A DNA stretch of 64,000 nt from Leptospira haakeii (GTDB taxonomy: Bacteria; Spirochaetota; Leptospiria; Leptospirales; Leptospiraceae). A program made the translations under genes and the position numbers. Positions within the stretch are counted from its first letter, which is position 1, and every line of letters begins with the position of its first letter. Shown here one piece after another: positions 14,989 to 23,953 of the stretch. The stretch covers positions 1-64,000 of the forward strand of contig NZ_NPEG01000005.1 of the NCBI RefSeq assembly GCF_002812045.1, read 5' to 3'. Below the pieces are notes generated by a model. That model saw nothing but the letters and a program-made list of their open reading frames with translations. It was not told the DNA's origin and made no database searches.

Positions 14989-15331
14989 GGTCTTGCTCCT
15001 CTATAAAGGATTCGAGTCTATCGAGTTTGTTGGTCCAGAATTCCTGATGATATGCAAGCCAAGTAGAAGCTTCCATAAGAGATTGGTTTTGCAGTTCAAG
15101 TCGGAAGCTACGACCATCTTCCTGGTCCCGCACTTTACGAACTAACCCGGCAGATGTTAGCACATCTATATGTTTAGCAACTCCAGCAAAGGACATAGAA
15201 AAAGGTTCTGCCAATTCCGAAATGGTAAGAGGCCTCTTTCGCAATTTTGCAAGCATTTGCCTTCTCGAGCTATCCGCGAGTGCCGCGAATACCCGATCCA
15301 GCCTTTGTTCATTTTTATGAAATCCAACCAT
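14951..15331 (-). CDS. ArsR-family transcriptional repressor (SdpR-like)
   Basis: 126 residues. A winged helix is visible: VFAALADSSRRQMLAKLRKR, LTISELAEPFSMSFAGVAKH and VLTSAGLVRKVRDQEDGRSF. There is no CxC metal site, so it belongs to the metal-independent group that is commonly paired with AHSA1 genes. The ATG has no ribosome-binding site upstream, and a half-site of the predicted operator ends right at the start codon, so a leaderless transcript is possible. First gene of a three-gene operon. Confidence 0.88.
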   Translation of the reverse strand: MVGFHKNEQRLDRVFAALADSSRRQMLAKLRKRPLTISELAEPFSMSFAGVAKHIDVLTSAGLVRKVRDQEDGRSFRLELQNQSLMEASTWLAYHQEFWTNKLDRLESFIEEQDHDKPGRKNRKKN

Positions 15332-15392
15332 TTAGTTGAATAATTTTGTCCCCGGTTTAGATTGTCAAATATTAAACCAATTAGTTTAATAA
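15332..15392. promoter_or_regulatory. Candidate ArsR operators
   Basis: ATTAAAC and GTTTAAT form a perfect inverted repeat with 6-base spacer at 15371-15390. A related half, TTAGTTGAATAA at 15332-15343, matches TTAGTTTAATAA at 15381-15392 in 11 of 12 positions. The A/T-rich ...AAACC..GTTT... pattern is what SdpR-type ArsR proteins recognise, as I recall. It lies between the arsR start and the divergent membrane gene. Confidence 0.55.
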
Positions 15393-15514
15393 AATTAGAG
15401 GCCATTTCGAGGCGTTTAAAAGTCGGTTTCAAAGGAAAGAAGTGTAAATTTGCACTTGCATTGTTTCTATTTACCGTTTAAATCATTTATTTCTTCGAGG
15501 TGGGCTATTAGATT

Positions 15515-15928
15515 ATGAATCCATATCTTAAAAATACCTTTGCCGTGATTGCAGGACTTCTCCTTGGAAGTATAGTGAATATGGGACTTATCACGATCAG
15601 TGGGAGTATTATTCCTCCTCCGGAAGGTGCCGATGTGACTACCATGGAAGGTTTAAAAGCATCTATTCATTTATTCCAACCTAAACATTTTATCTTTCCT
15701 TTCTTAGCGCATGCTCTTGGAACATTCGTGGGGGCGTTGGTGGCGGCTTTCATTGCGACGAATCATAAACTCAAATTTGCTTTAGTGATTGGAGCTTTCT
15801 TTCTTGTGGGTGGAACTGCAAATGTCCTAATGCTTCCGGCTCCCGCTTGGTTTAATGTGCTGGATTTAGTCGGGGCTTATATTCCTACAAGTTATCTCGC
15901 AGGGATATTGATCATTAAGAAAAACTAA
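15515..15928 (+). CDS. Small four-helix membrane protein
   Basis: 137 residues with four predicted membrane helices: TFAVIAGLLLGSIVNMGLIT, FIFPFLAHALGTFVGALVAA, FALVIGAFFLVGGTANVLML and the C-terminal VGAYIPTSYLAGILII. No domain recognised; many environmental bacteria have a similar orphan, as far as I recall. GAGGTGGG about 18 bases before the ATG is a weak ribosome-binding site. Divergent from arsR, so possibly under the same operator. Confidence 0.72.
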   Translation: MNPYLKNTFAVIAGLLLGSIVNMGLITISGSIIPPPEGADVTTMEGLKASIHLFQPKHFIFPFLAHALGTFVGALVAAFIATNHKLKFALVIGAFFLVGGTANVLMLPAPAWFNVLDLVGAYIPTSYLAGILIIKKN

Positions 15929-15976
15929 ATTTGATTGAAGGGACCTTCTACAGGGCGAACTTTTTCAGGTTTAAAA

Positions 15977-16363
15977 ATGGATAACACAAAAAGCACATTC
16001 AAATCGATTGACGAGTACATCAAAACTTTTCCGAAAGAAGTTCAGTCACTTCTTCAGGAACTCCGAAAAGTGATCCAAGAAGAAGCTCCGGAAGCAAGTG
16101 AGAAGATTAGTTATCAAATCCCAACTTTCTATTTGAACGGTAATCTGGTACATTTTGCTGCTTATAAAAATCATATCGGTTTTTATCCGGGAGCAAGCGG
16201 TATCGCTAAATTTAAGAAAGAGATTGATAAATACAAAAATGCAAAAGGTTCCGTTCAATTTCCGATCGACCAACCTTTACCTTTTACTTTGGTCCGTAAG
16301 ATCGTAAAATTTAGAGTAGGGGAATATAAGAAGAAGGTCCCCAAAAAAACGAAAAAGAAATAA
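15977..16363 (+). CDS. DUF1801-family protein (YdhG-like)
   Basis: 128 residues from ATG 15977; an in-frame TTG at 15935 would add 14 residues of unlikely sequence. FKSIDEYIKTFPKEVQSLLQ, AAPEASEKISYQIPTFYLNG-like core, YKNHIGFYPGASGIAKF and a lysine-rich tail identify the family. This is the clearest of the three members in the window. Function not established beyond suggestions of an iron-chaperone-like role. Confidence 0.85.
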   Translation: MDNTKSTFKSIDEYIKTFPKEVQSLLQELRKVIQEEAPEASEKISYQIPTFYLNGNLVHFAAYKNHIGFYPGASGIAKFKKEIDKYKNAKGSVQFPIDQPLPFTLVRKIVKFRVGEYKKKVPKKTKKK

Positions 16364-16508
16364 TTTCCAATAATTCTCATTTGCGAGGTGGTCGACTTTG
16401 CGACAAAGATCCGATTATTACAAAGTCGAATTTAAAATTCTTGTAATAGTTCTTGAACTTTTCGACTAAAGATCCCAGAATTGCCCTCTCATTTGGAGGA
16501 AATATAGA

Positions 16509-16913
16509 ATGGGATCTGAAAACGTTTCGAAAGGCCAACTCTGGACCGGTCGAGTACTCAGCGGACTAGTTGTTCTTTTTTTGCTTTTTGACGGAGTATT
16601 AAAATTTTTCTTAGATAAAATGCCACCGGAAGCTCAGGCAGAAGGAGCCAAACTCGGCTATCCACCGGAAGTAATGCCGTACTTAGGAACGGTCTTGATC
16701 GTTAGCACCTTGTTATATGCTTTTCCTAGAACTGCAGTTTTAGGAGCAACTTTGCTCACAGGTTATTTAGGTGGAGCTGTTGCTACTCATGTTCGTGTCT
16801 TAAATCCTTTAGGTTCTCATATTTTATTTCCTACCTATCTGGGAATTATTCTATGGGCAGGACTTTATCTCAGATTCCCTAAATTGAGAGAATTAACTCC
16901 CTGGCAGAAATAA
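16509..16913 (+). CDS. DoxX-like membrane protein
   Basis: 134 residues with four membrane helices. GRVLSGLVVLFLLFDGVLKF, PYLGTVLIVSTLLYAFPRTA and LGATLLTGYLGGAVATHVRV are typical of the DoxX-like family. GGAGG lies 7 bases before the ATG, a strong ribosome-binding site. The family has been tied to redox or thiosulfate enzymes in some bacteria, but nothing here supports a specific partner. A second DoxX-like gene lies at 26245-26637. Confidence 0.84.
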   Translation: MGSENVSKGQLWTGRVLSGLVVLFLLFDGVLKFFLDKMPPEAQAEGAKLGYPPEVMPYLGTVLIVSTLLYAFPRTAVLGATLLTGYLGGAVATHVRVLNPLGSHILFPTYLGIILWAGLYLRFPKLRELTPWQK

Positions 16914-16977
16914 ATAAGGAAGTCACGATCTAGATTATCCGGGTTAGGGAAATTTATATCGTGACTGTTCTTCCAAT

Positions 16978-17595
16978 TTGAAGTATAAATCTTTAATATT
17001 CACCTTTCTATTTTTATGTGCCGGTTGTGGCACTACGATACAAGTTATCCAAGATCCTTTTAGAGATATCACCGTAGTCAAAATGGATATGGACCATGAA
17101 GCAAAGGTGGATAACCCAAATAAAAACGTTTACGCTTATGGCGGTCAATACGCGAAAGAAATTAAGAATGGTGTGATTTCACAAATCGTTCTGATTATAA
17201 GACTCCAAGGCTCTGAAACTCTTGCCTCCTTAGGTCCGGAAGCTTATATTAAAATTGATCGTAAGTCTACAAAACTACTTTTATCCGATTCAAATTATTC
17301 CGCAAATCAAGTAACCGTTCGTACTCAGGTTCCTACAGGTATGGGACCAGGAATCGGTTTTGGATATGGTTACGGCGCGGTTCCTATGACTAGTACTAGG
17401 ACTTCTACCTTAACTTCTAATATTCTTTCCGGTAGATTGACTTTTACAAAGGAAATGGAGAACGATATTCTTTCAGCGAAATCACTTCAGTATAGATTGT
17501 ACAGCGCGAATGATGCGATCGATCTATTCGTCTCTGATTCCCAATTGGAGATTATCCAAAAGTTTATTAAGAATAGAGGAGAAGTCCCCAAATAG
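16978..17595 (+). CDS. Putative lipoprotein, unknown function
   Basis: 205 residues with a TTG start at 16978. LIFTFLFLCAGC places the lipobox cysteine at residue 17. The mature part holds IVLIIRLQGSETLASLGPEA, a glycine/tyrosine-rich turn (GMGPGIGFGYGYG) and a serine/threonine stretch. No catalytic motif seen. Likely membrane-anchored by lipid; surface or periplasmic location is not known. It converges on the small HTH gene at 17600 with only 4 bases between stop codons. Confidence 0.75.
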   Translation: MKYKSLIFTFLFLCAGCGTTIQVIQDPFRDITVVKMDMDHEAKVDNPNKNVYAYGGQYAKEIKNGVISQIVLIIRLQGSETLASLGPEAYIKIDRKSTKLLLSDSNYSANQVTVRTQVPTGMGPGIGFGYGYGAVPMTSTRTSTLTSNILSGRLTFTKEMENDILSAKSLQYRLYSANDAIDLFVSDSQLEIIQKFIKNRGEVPK

Positions 17596-17599
17596 GTTT

Positions 17600-17830
17600 T
17601 TATTTTTGAGAGAATGCGGAGAAAAAATAGATCGCAGGTTTATCATACAATTGATATAACTTTAAAAATATCTCGACTTCTAGAGATATACTTCCTGATT
17701 CTAATTTGGAAATGAAACTTTGACTGGCTCCAATTTGTTGGGCGACTTCCGATTGAGTGAACCCAGCTTCAATCCTTGCCTGTTTAAGAGACTTTAAGAA
17801 TTTTTTCTTTTGTCGGTCAGTTACTTTCAA
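17600..17830 (-). CDS. XRE-family HTH DNA-binding protein
   Basis: 76 residues, essentially one helix-turn-helix domain: KSLKQARIEAGFTQSEVAQQ, then IGASQSFISKLESGSISLEV. Likely a small repressor or antitoxin-like protein, but no toxin partner is adjacent. The 196-base gap upstream holds no other gene. Confidence 0.83.
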   Translation of the reverse strand: MKVTDRQKKKFLKSLKQARIEAGFTQSEVAQQIGASQSFISKLESGSISLEVEIFLKLYQLYDKPAIYFFSAFSQK

Positions 17831-18026
17831 GGATCTGCCTGGTTTACCAACTTAGTGATAAATCTAGGATTTTTGCGATTCTAATTTTAATCTTCCCCCG
17901 GAATCTTCGTTTTCGTTGCAAAAGCGTTTCCATTTATTCCAAACCATTCTTAAAATTCCTTGCCTCAATCTTACTCTCTTTTTTAACTCCATTACATACA
18001 AATCCTAAAACTTTTGGTCCTGAACT

Positions 18027-19580
18027 ATGACCCAAGAATTAGAACTTAGGCTTTTGCCTGAGATCGCTGAACAATCGGCTCGGCTTACAGAATATATTTC
18101 CAAGTCCAAAAAGATCTCTTTGTCGGATATTAAACATATCGAGGTCTTAAATCATTCTATTGATGCCAGACAAAAAACTGTCTTTGTAAACCTCAAAGTC
18201 CGAGTTTATATTAACGAAGAGTTTGTGGCAGAGCAGATCCATCTGCCTGATTATCCAAACGTAAAAAATTCCAAAGAAGTAATCGTAATAGGAGCTGGAC
18301 CCGCCGGTTTATTCTCAGCCTTGGAACTGATCCAATCGGGTTTGAAACCTATCGTTCTGGAAAGAGGAAAGGACGTTAAATCAAGACCTAAAGATCTTCA
18401 AAATATAAATGCACATCATATTGTGGATGAGGATTCCAATTATTGTTTCGGAGAAGGTGGGGCAGGCACTTATTCCGACGGTAAACTGTATACTAGATCC
18501 AAAAAAAGAGGGAATATCCGGCGTATTCTGGAGCTACTCGTAGGTTTCGGAGCAAATCCTAATATTCTAATAGAGGCTCATCCTCATATAGGGACCAATA
18601 AACTTCCTAGTATCGTTCGTAGAATGAGAGAAACAATCCAGGAAAGAGGCGGAGAAGTTTATTTCAACCAAAGAGTAACTGATCTAATCTTGGAAGGAAA
18701 TTCCATCAAGGGTGTTGTCACCAAAAATGGAGATCGTTTTCTCTCCGATAAAGTCATTTTAGCTACAGGACATTCTGCTAGAGATATATTTGAATTACTC
18801 CATCATAAAGGGATAGAGATCCATTTAAAACCTCTTGCAGTAGGTATCAGGGTAGAACATAAACAATCCTTAATAGATTCTATTCAATATAGCTGTGAAG
18901 ATCGAGGACCTTTTCTTCCTCCTTCTCCTTATAGTGTTGTAAAACAGATCCATGGAAGGGGAGTGTATTCTTTTTGTATGTGCCCTGGAGGAGTGATCGC
19001 TGCATGTGCTACTAAACCGGGAGAGGTTGTAACGAATGGATGGTCCTCATCCAGAAGGGCGAGACCTACTGCAAATTCAGGAATAGTAGTGGAACTACGA
19101 CAAGAAGACTTTTTACCTTTCCAAAAGTTTGGACCATTAGCAGCGATGGAATTCCAAAAAGAAATAGAACAAAAGGCTTGGATTGCGGGTGGAAAGACCC
19201 AAACTGCACCCGCTACTAGACTCGCAGATTTTGTAGAAGGGAAAATTTCTTCTGATCTTCCTAAAACTTCCTATCCTCCTGGGATTATCTCTGCAGATCT
19301 TTCTCTCGTTCTTCCTAAATTTGTAATGAAAGCATTACAAAACGGATTCAAAGAATTTAATAAATCCATGAAAGGGTATCTGACTAACGAAGCGGTGGTT
19401 CATGCTCCTGAGACCAGAACTTCTTCTCCGGTTAGTATTCCTAGGGATCCTGAAACTTTGGAACATATTCGTATCAAAGGTTTATATCCTTGCGGAGAAG
19501 GAGCCGGATATGCAGGTGGGATCGTTTCCGCGGCTATGGATGGGATCAGATGTGCGCAAGCATGCGCAGTTAGTGTTTAG
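18027..19580 (+). CDS. FAD-dependent oxidoreductase
   Basis: 517 residues. An N-terminal domain (1-80) precedes the Rossmann FAD motif VIVIGAGPAGLFSALE with GAGPAG at 89-94. Later come GEGGAGTYSDGKLYTR, LATGHSARDIFELLHHKG and the C-terminal GEGAGYAGGIVSAAMDGIRC, the second FAD-contact motif. It matches a widespread group of uncharacterised FAD dehydrogenases related to HI0933/YtfP-type proteins. The substrate is not known. The ATG at 18027 is followed 11 bases after its stop by an AraC gene in the same direction. Confidence 0.88.
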   Translation: MTQELELRLLPEIAEQSARLTEYISKSKKISLSDIKHIEVLNHSIDARQKTVFVNLKVRVYINEEFVAEQIHLPDYPNVKNSKEVIVIGAGPAGLFSALELIQSGLKPIVLERGKDVKSRPKDLQNINAHHIVDEDSNYCFGEGGAGTYSDGKLYTRSKKRGNIRRILELLVGFGANPNILIEAHPHIGTNKLPSIVRRMRETIQERGGEVYFNQRVTDLILEGNSIKGVVTKNGDRFLSDKVILATGHSARDIFELLHHKGIEIHLKPLAVGIRVEHKQSLIDSIQYSCEDRGPFLPPSPYSVVKQIHGRGVYSFCMCPGGVIAACATKPGEVVTNGWSSSRRARPTANSGIVVELRQEDFLPFQKFGPLAAMEFQKEIEQKAWIAGGKTQTAPATRLADFVEGKISSDLPKTSYPPGIISADLSLVLPKFVMKALQNGFKEFNKSMKGYLTNEAVVHAPETRTSSPVSIPRDPETLEHIRIKGLYPCGEGAGYAGGIVSAAMDGIRCAQACAVSV

Positions 19581-19591
19581 AATTTCTAACT

Positions 19592-20458
19592 ATGATAAAC
19601 CACTACGACAAAATAGATTCTGCTCTGAGCTTCATAGAAAAAAATCTTAAGAACAATATCTCCGTAAAGGATGTCTCGGAGAATTCGTTCAGTTCTCTTT
19701 GGCATTTCCAGAGAATATTCAGATATATGACCGGATATTCTGTGTATTCATATATCCGAAAAAGAAGACTTTCGGAAGCGGCACAAAAGCTGATCCTAAC
19801 AAAATCAAAGGTTATAGATATTGCTTTTGAATTTGGATACGAAACGCCTGAAACTTTCCTAAGAGAATTCAAAAAAGATTTCGGCACAACTCCTTCCGAA
19901 TACAGAAAGATAGAACATCATCTTATATTTGAAAAAATTAATATTAATGAAGATAAATTCAAAACAATTTATGACGGGACCGGAATTGAATTCAAAACTG
20001 TGGTCCGAAATAGAGTAGTCCTCATAGGCAAAAAACATAGAACTACAATGCAAAAGGAACAAAGTACTCAAGATATTCCCAGGATCTGGACAGAGTCCTT
20101 TCAAGAAGGGTTATTTGATCAGATACCTGAAAGAACAGATCTAAAAAAAGTCCAAGGCGTTTATTCAAATTGGGACTTAGAAGAGAATTTTGATTTTTTC
20201 GTAGGTGCAGAAGTAAACCCTGAAGTCTCGGTTCCTTCTGGTTTTACAAAACAAATCTTAACCGCCTCCAAATATATGTTATTCACCGTTCCTGGAAATA
20301 CTACTGAAAAGCTACTGAATGCCTGGAAATATATTTATGGCACCTGGCTTGCGAATAGTGAATATGAAAGAGGATCAGAAGATGATTTTGAGGTTTTTGA
20401 CGAAAGATTTTGGGATCCTCAAAATCCTGTTTCTGAAATTTATATTTCAATTCGATAA
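19592..20458 (+). CDS. AraC-family regulator with GyrI-like effector domain
   Basis: 288 residues. The first 105 hold two helix-turn-helix units: NISVKDVSENSFSSLWHFQR and VIDIAFEFGYETPETFLREF, followed by KKDFGTTPSEYRK. Residues of about 120-288 form a GyrI-like/SOUL-fold small-ligand-binding domain ending in EVFDERFWDPQNPVSEIYI. This is the Rob/MarA-Rob-like arrangement, a DNA-binding domain in front with an effector domain behind. Likely target genes are not evident. It lies 11 bases after the oxidoreductase gene. Confidence 0.88.
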   Translation: MINHYDKIDSALSFIEKNLKNNISVKDVSENSFSSLWHFQRIFRYMTGYSVYSYIRKRRLSEAAQKLILTKSKVIDIAFEFGYETPETFLREFKKDFGTTPSEYRKIEHHLIFEKININEDKFKTIYDGTGIEFKTVVRNRVVLIGKKHRTTMQKEQSTQDIPRIWTESFQEGLFDQIPERTDLKKVQGVYSNWDLEENFDFFVGAEVNPEVSVPSGFTKQILTASKYMLFTVPGNTTEKLLNAWKYIYGTWLANSEYERGSEDDFEVFDERFWDPQNPVSEIYISIR

Positions 20459-20519
20459 AAAGCACAAAAGGTCAAGATCGGATATTGAAATTCCTACATA
20501 ATAAGGTAGTAATATTCCT

Positions 20520-20537
20520 CTGTAGGAACTCCTACAG
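20520..20537. repeat. Short palindrome, intergenic
   Basis: CTGTAGGA and TCCTACAG form an 8-base perfect inverted repeat with a 2-base centre, in the 99-base gap before the DUF1801 gene. A related form, TTGTAGGAGTCCCGACAT, lies at 60024-60041. Possibly an operator or an interspersed Leptospira motif. Confidence 0.45.
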
Positions 20538-20557
20538 CAAAGAAATAAACAGAACTT

Positions 20558-21001
20558 ATGGCTCAGAAAAAGAATCAGTTACAAAAATTCAATAATTCGG
20601 ATGTGGCGGAAACATTCTCAGAATATTCTCCCTCGGTCCGAGAAAAATTATTCCGTTTGAGAGAACTTATATTTGAAACCGCGAAAGAGATCCAAGAAGT
20701 AGGTAGGATAGAAGAAGTCTTAAAATGGGGACAACCCAGTTATACCACTCCTGAATCCAAAAGTGGGACTACGATCCGTATAGATGTCTTAAAAGGGGAT
20801 TCGAACGAATATGCGATGTTCTTTCATTGCCAAACGGATCTGATCGCAAGATTCAGAAAATTATACCCTAAAACATTCCATTTTGAAGGAAATAGAAGTA
20901 TTATATTTTCTGAAAGTTCTAAACTCCCCGAAAAAGAATTAAAACAATGTATCTCTTTCGCGCTGACTTACCATTCGGACAAAAAGAAAAAACCAAATTA
21001 A
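20558..21001 (+). CDS. DUF1801-family protein
   Basis: 147 residues. VAETFSEYSPSVREKLFRLR, IEEVLKWGQPSYTTPESKSG, IRIDVLKGDSNEYAMFFHCQ and a lysine-rich end fit the family, with the same fold as at 13557 and 15977 but clearly diverged. Function unknown. Converges on the thioesterase gene at 21068. Confidence 0.8.
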   Translation: MAQKKNQLQKFNNSDVAETFSEYSPSVREKLFRLRELIFETAKEIQEVGRIEEVLKWGQPSYTTPESKSGTTIRIDVLKGDSNEYAMFFHCQTDLIARFRKLYPKTFHFEGNRSIIFSESSKLPEKELKQCISFALTYHSDKKKKPN

Positions 21002-21067
21002 CAAATCGGCACATTGCTATCAGTCGAGCAGTTCATTAGAAAAATATATTTTTCTTTAATCTGTCCT

Positions 21068-21496
21068 TTAAAACCAGGATTTAAAAATTTCCGGTATATT
21101 ACTAACTGTTCTAGTCGAATAATCCATGAACACCAATCCTGTTTTTGCGTTACATACGATTTTGCCGTTGATAGGTCCATCCGTATGGATCATTCTATAA
21201 TATAGATCACAACCTTTTGCACTAAAATCTCCGGCTCCAATCTCTACTCGGACTTGATCTCCGAAAAAAGCCTCTGCCTTATATTCTACTACTAGATCGG
21301 TTAGGATGATCCCGTAGCCGTTTACATCTAGTTCAGAAAATCCTTTCTCTTTGAATAATCTCGCTCTGGATTCATGTAAAAGAGAAACCACTTTATCATG
21401 AGCCAAATGTGCTGCAAAATTTGTATCGTAAATCCTGATATTTAAGCTGGTGGACCAAGCCAGTTTTTCGGGCAGATCCAGTTGAACTCTTGCCAT
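21068..21496 (-). CDS. Acyl-CoA thioesterase-family (hotdog) protein
   Basis: 142 residues. SLNIRIYDTNFAAHLAHDKV, LLHESRARLFKEKG and GYGIILTDLVVEYKAEAFFG match the 4-hydroxybenzoyl-CoA thioesterase-like hotdog fold, with the D/H residues of the active-site helix at DTNFAAHLAHD. Acyl-CoA hydrolysis is the usual activity; chain length is unknown. It lies 21 bases upstream of the stop-proximal end of the next minus-strand gene, reading in the same direction, so a shared transcript is possible. Confidence 0.84.
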   Translation of the reverse strand: MARVQLDLPEKLAWSTSLNIRIYDTNFAAHLAHDKVVSLLHESRARLFKEKGFSELDVNGYGIILTDLVVEYKAEAFFGDQVRVEIGAGDFSAKGCDLYYRMIHTDGPINGKIVCNAKTGLVFMDYSTRTVSNIPEIFKSWF

Positions 21497-21517
21497 TATT
21501 TATCCTTTTTGAATATG

Positions 21518-22237
21518 CTAGTTGTTATAGCCTTTTTCTTTACGAGCTGCTTCTAATTTTTGGATTATATCTTCCGCTTCCTGTATTTTCTCTCTTTCTT
21601 CTTCCGGAGTCATTGTTTCGGGCTGGGTAGGAATAGTAAGATTGTCCATTTGTGTATCATCTTTTAAGAAAAAAATACCATATGAGATCAAGCCTATAAT
21701 TAAACCTGAAATGATACTGATTCTTTGCCCTGCTCCTATCCCATAAAATAGAGATAGAATGACCAAGAAGGAAAAGTATATAAAAAATATTAAATATACA
21801 ATAGACCCGAAAATTCCCGTAAACCCTAAGAAAATCAGAAGTCCCAAGATCAAAAATGAATGTGCTAATTTAGAACTTAATTCTAAACCTCTATTTGTAT
21901 CGAAAGGGTATGAAAAAATCCTGGAAATTGCCCAAAGTATTCCTGTCCCTGCGCATAGAAAAATTATAGTAAAGAGTAATGCATACAAAGTCCCGAAGAA
22001 CAAATCGGGCAGGATAACTCTGGTCAGCATATTTAGAATGGAGCCACCAAGGAAAACATACTGTAGTCCTAGCGCCTTGAAAGAAAGATGTGCGAAAAAA
22101 TATCCGATCAAGATCGGGATGGAAGTTTTAACAAATAAGATCGGATATCCGGGGAAGATCGCTTTTTTTTGAAGTTCTTCCTTAGGAGAGCGAAGAAAGT
22201 TCCAGAAATTTTGAAAAAAAGATAAGATCAGTTTCAT
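21518..22237 (-). CDS. YIP1-like multi-pass membrane protein
   Basis: 239 residues with five or six membrane helices from about residue 25 to 205 and a charged, glutamate-rich coiled C-terminus. The N-terminal FFQNFWNFLRSPKEELQK and the following helices resemble bacterial YIP1-domain proteins. Function not established. Its start lies 53 bases from the stop codon of the next minus-strand gene upstream. Confidence 0.72.
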   Translation of the reverse strand: MKLILSFFQNFWNFLRSPKEELQKKAIFPGYPILFVKTSIPILIGYFFAHLSFKALGLQYVFLGGSILNMLTRVILPDLFFGTLYALLFTIIFLCAGTGILWAISRIFSYPFDTNRGLELSSKLAHSFLILGLLIFLGFTGIFGSIVYLIFFIYFSFLVILSLFYGIGAGQRISIISGLIIGLISYGIFFLKDDTQMDNLTIPTQPETMTPEEEREKIQEAEDIIQKLEAARKEKGYNN

Positions 22238-22290
22238 TCGGGTCCCGCAAATATTTACAGAGACCCGACCTAATGCAAGCGATTTAAAAA

Positions 22291-23859
22291 CTAACCGAGT
22301 GCAGTGATATTACTCGTATAATCCATCATAGTGGTGAATTTTATAGGAGTTCTTTCGTATTCTAAAACTTCAGTCAGGGTCCTGAATCTATTTTGACCCG
22401 CGCCGATCTCTATATCGTTCCCAGTGAATTGAAGAGGATGTTCATACCCACATGCGTGAGCGACGGATAATAATTCTTTTCTAAACCCTTTGATATAGTT
22501 TGCTGCACGTTTTGCTTTTAATTCCACATCCAAACCTGCTTGTAACCATTTACTCTGAGTGGCTACTCCTGCAGGGCAATGGCCGGTATGACATTTTTGG
22601 GCTTGAATACAACCGATAGACATCATAGCCTCTCTTGCCACATGGATGAGATCACAACCCATCGCGAATGCAACTATGGCCCTATCTGGAAAACCTAATT
22701 TTCCGCTACCAATCCAGACAACTCTGTCAGCGATCTCGTACTTTTGAAAAATCTTATATACTCTAGCAAACCCTACCTTAAAAGGAAGGGAAACGTGATC
22801 GGTAAAAGTTAATGGTGCCGCTCCCGTTCCTCCTTCTCCTCCGTCGATTGTGATGAAGTCAGGACCTTGGCCTGTTTCCTTCATTCTACTCGCAAGTTCC
22901 TCCCAAAATTTAGATTCTCCCACTGCACTTTTGATCCCTATCGGGAGTCCCGAAGCGGATGCTAATTTTTCTATAAAGTCTATCAGGCTTTTTACATCGT
23001 CAAATTCGGAATGCGCATTAGGAGAAATACAATCCTGTCCTGGTTTGATCCCTCTGATCTCAGCGATCTCTTTGGTGACTTTTGCTCCAGGTAAGATCCC
23101 TCCTTTTCCAGGTTTTGCACCCTGAGAAAGTTTGATCTCTATAGCCCTTACGTTTGGATTTGCGTCCAAACGTTTTAGGAAATGATCTAAGGAGAATTTC
23201 CCATTTTCATCTCTTGCACCGAAATATCCTGTACCTAATTGCCACACAACGTCTGCACCGAAGTTATGATAAGGAGAAAGTCCACCTTCTCCCGTATTAT
23301 GATAACAACGTGCGATCTTTGCTCCCTTGTCTAACGAAGAGACAGCTCTTTCTCCTAAAGATCCATAAGACATTGCAGAGATGTTTACAACCGATGCAGG
23401 TCTATATAATTTTTTTCTGTTTCTGAATTCTCCCATTACTTTGAGAGAAGGGATCATAGAACTGTCACCTTCTATAAACTTTGCCTTGCTATCCGAGAAA
23501 GGGAAGGCGGAATGTTTGATGATAGGGTAACCCGCATCGTATAATAATTCGGTGGTTCCAAAACCGAAATTATTATTTTGCATCTTTGCTGTGGCGTAAA
23601 CCCAGGATCTTTCCGCCCTATTAAAAGGCATCTCCTCCTTATCGTTTGCCACCCAATATTGTCTGAGTTCCGGACCTATTTTTTCGAATAGATATCTGAT
23701 ATGACCAACAATAGGGAAGTTATGCTTGATCGTATGCTTTTTCTGGAATATATCGTGGATAAAAACGCAGAATAAAAAAAGAAAAACAACTCCCGACCAG
23801 AAAAGCCAAGCGTGTTCATCTATCAGGTTTAGATATTCTATCAATAGTTCTTCGGACAT
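22291..23859 (-). CDS. FMN-binding glutamate synthase-family protein
   Basis: 522 residues. A membrane helix near residues 16-36 precedes a GltB/GltS-like TIM barrel: VNISAMSYGSLGERAVSSLD, GEGGLSPYHNFGADVVWQLG, IEIKLSQGAKPGKGGILPG and ITIDGGEGGTGAAPLTFTDH are FMN-site motifs. CIQAQKCHTGHCPAGVATQ provides cysteines expected for the 3Fe-4S site. Stand-alone proteins of this type are not full glutamate synthases (no glutaminase domain) and their substrate is not known. The helix suggests attachment to the inner membrane. Confidence 0.9.
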   Translation of the reverse strand: MSEELLIEYLNLIDEHAWLFWSGVVFLFLFCVFIHDIFQKKHTIKHNFPIVGHIRYLFEKIGPELRQYWVANDKEEMPFNRAERSWVYATAKMQNNNFGFGTTELLYDAGYPIIKHSAFPFSDSKAKFIEGDSSMIPSLKVMGEFRNRKKLYRPASVVNISAMSYGSLGERAVSSLDKGAKIARCYHNTGEGGLSPYHNFGADVVWQLGTGYFGARDENGKFSLDHFLKRLDANPNVRAIEIKLSQGAKPGKGGILPGAKVTKEIAEIRGIKPGQDCISPNAHSEFDDVKSLIDFIEKLASASGLPIGIKSAVGESKFWEELASRMKETGQGPDFITIDGGEGGTGAAPLTFTDHVSLPFKVGFARVYKIFQKYEIADRVVWIGSGKLGFPDRAIVAFAMGCDLIHVAREAMMSIGCIQAQKCHTGHCPAGVATQSKWLQAGLDVELKAKRAANYIKGFRKELLSVAHACGYEHPLQFTGNDIEIGAGQNRFRTLTEVLEYERTPIKFTTMMDYTSNITALG

Positions 23860-23953
23860 GCGCCGAAGTATAGCCGACAGGCAAGAAATTGCAAATTAGT
23901 TTTTATGGATTTAGATTCGAAGCTTTAAGTGATGCGACAATATCCGAAAACAA

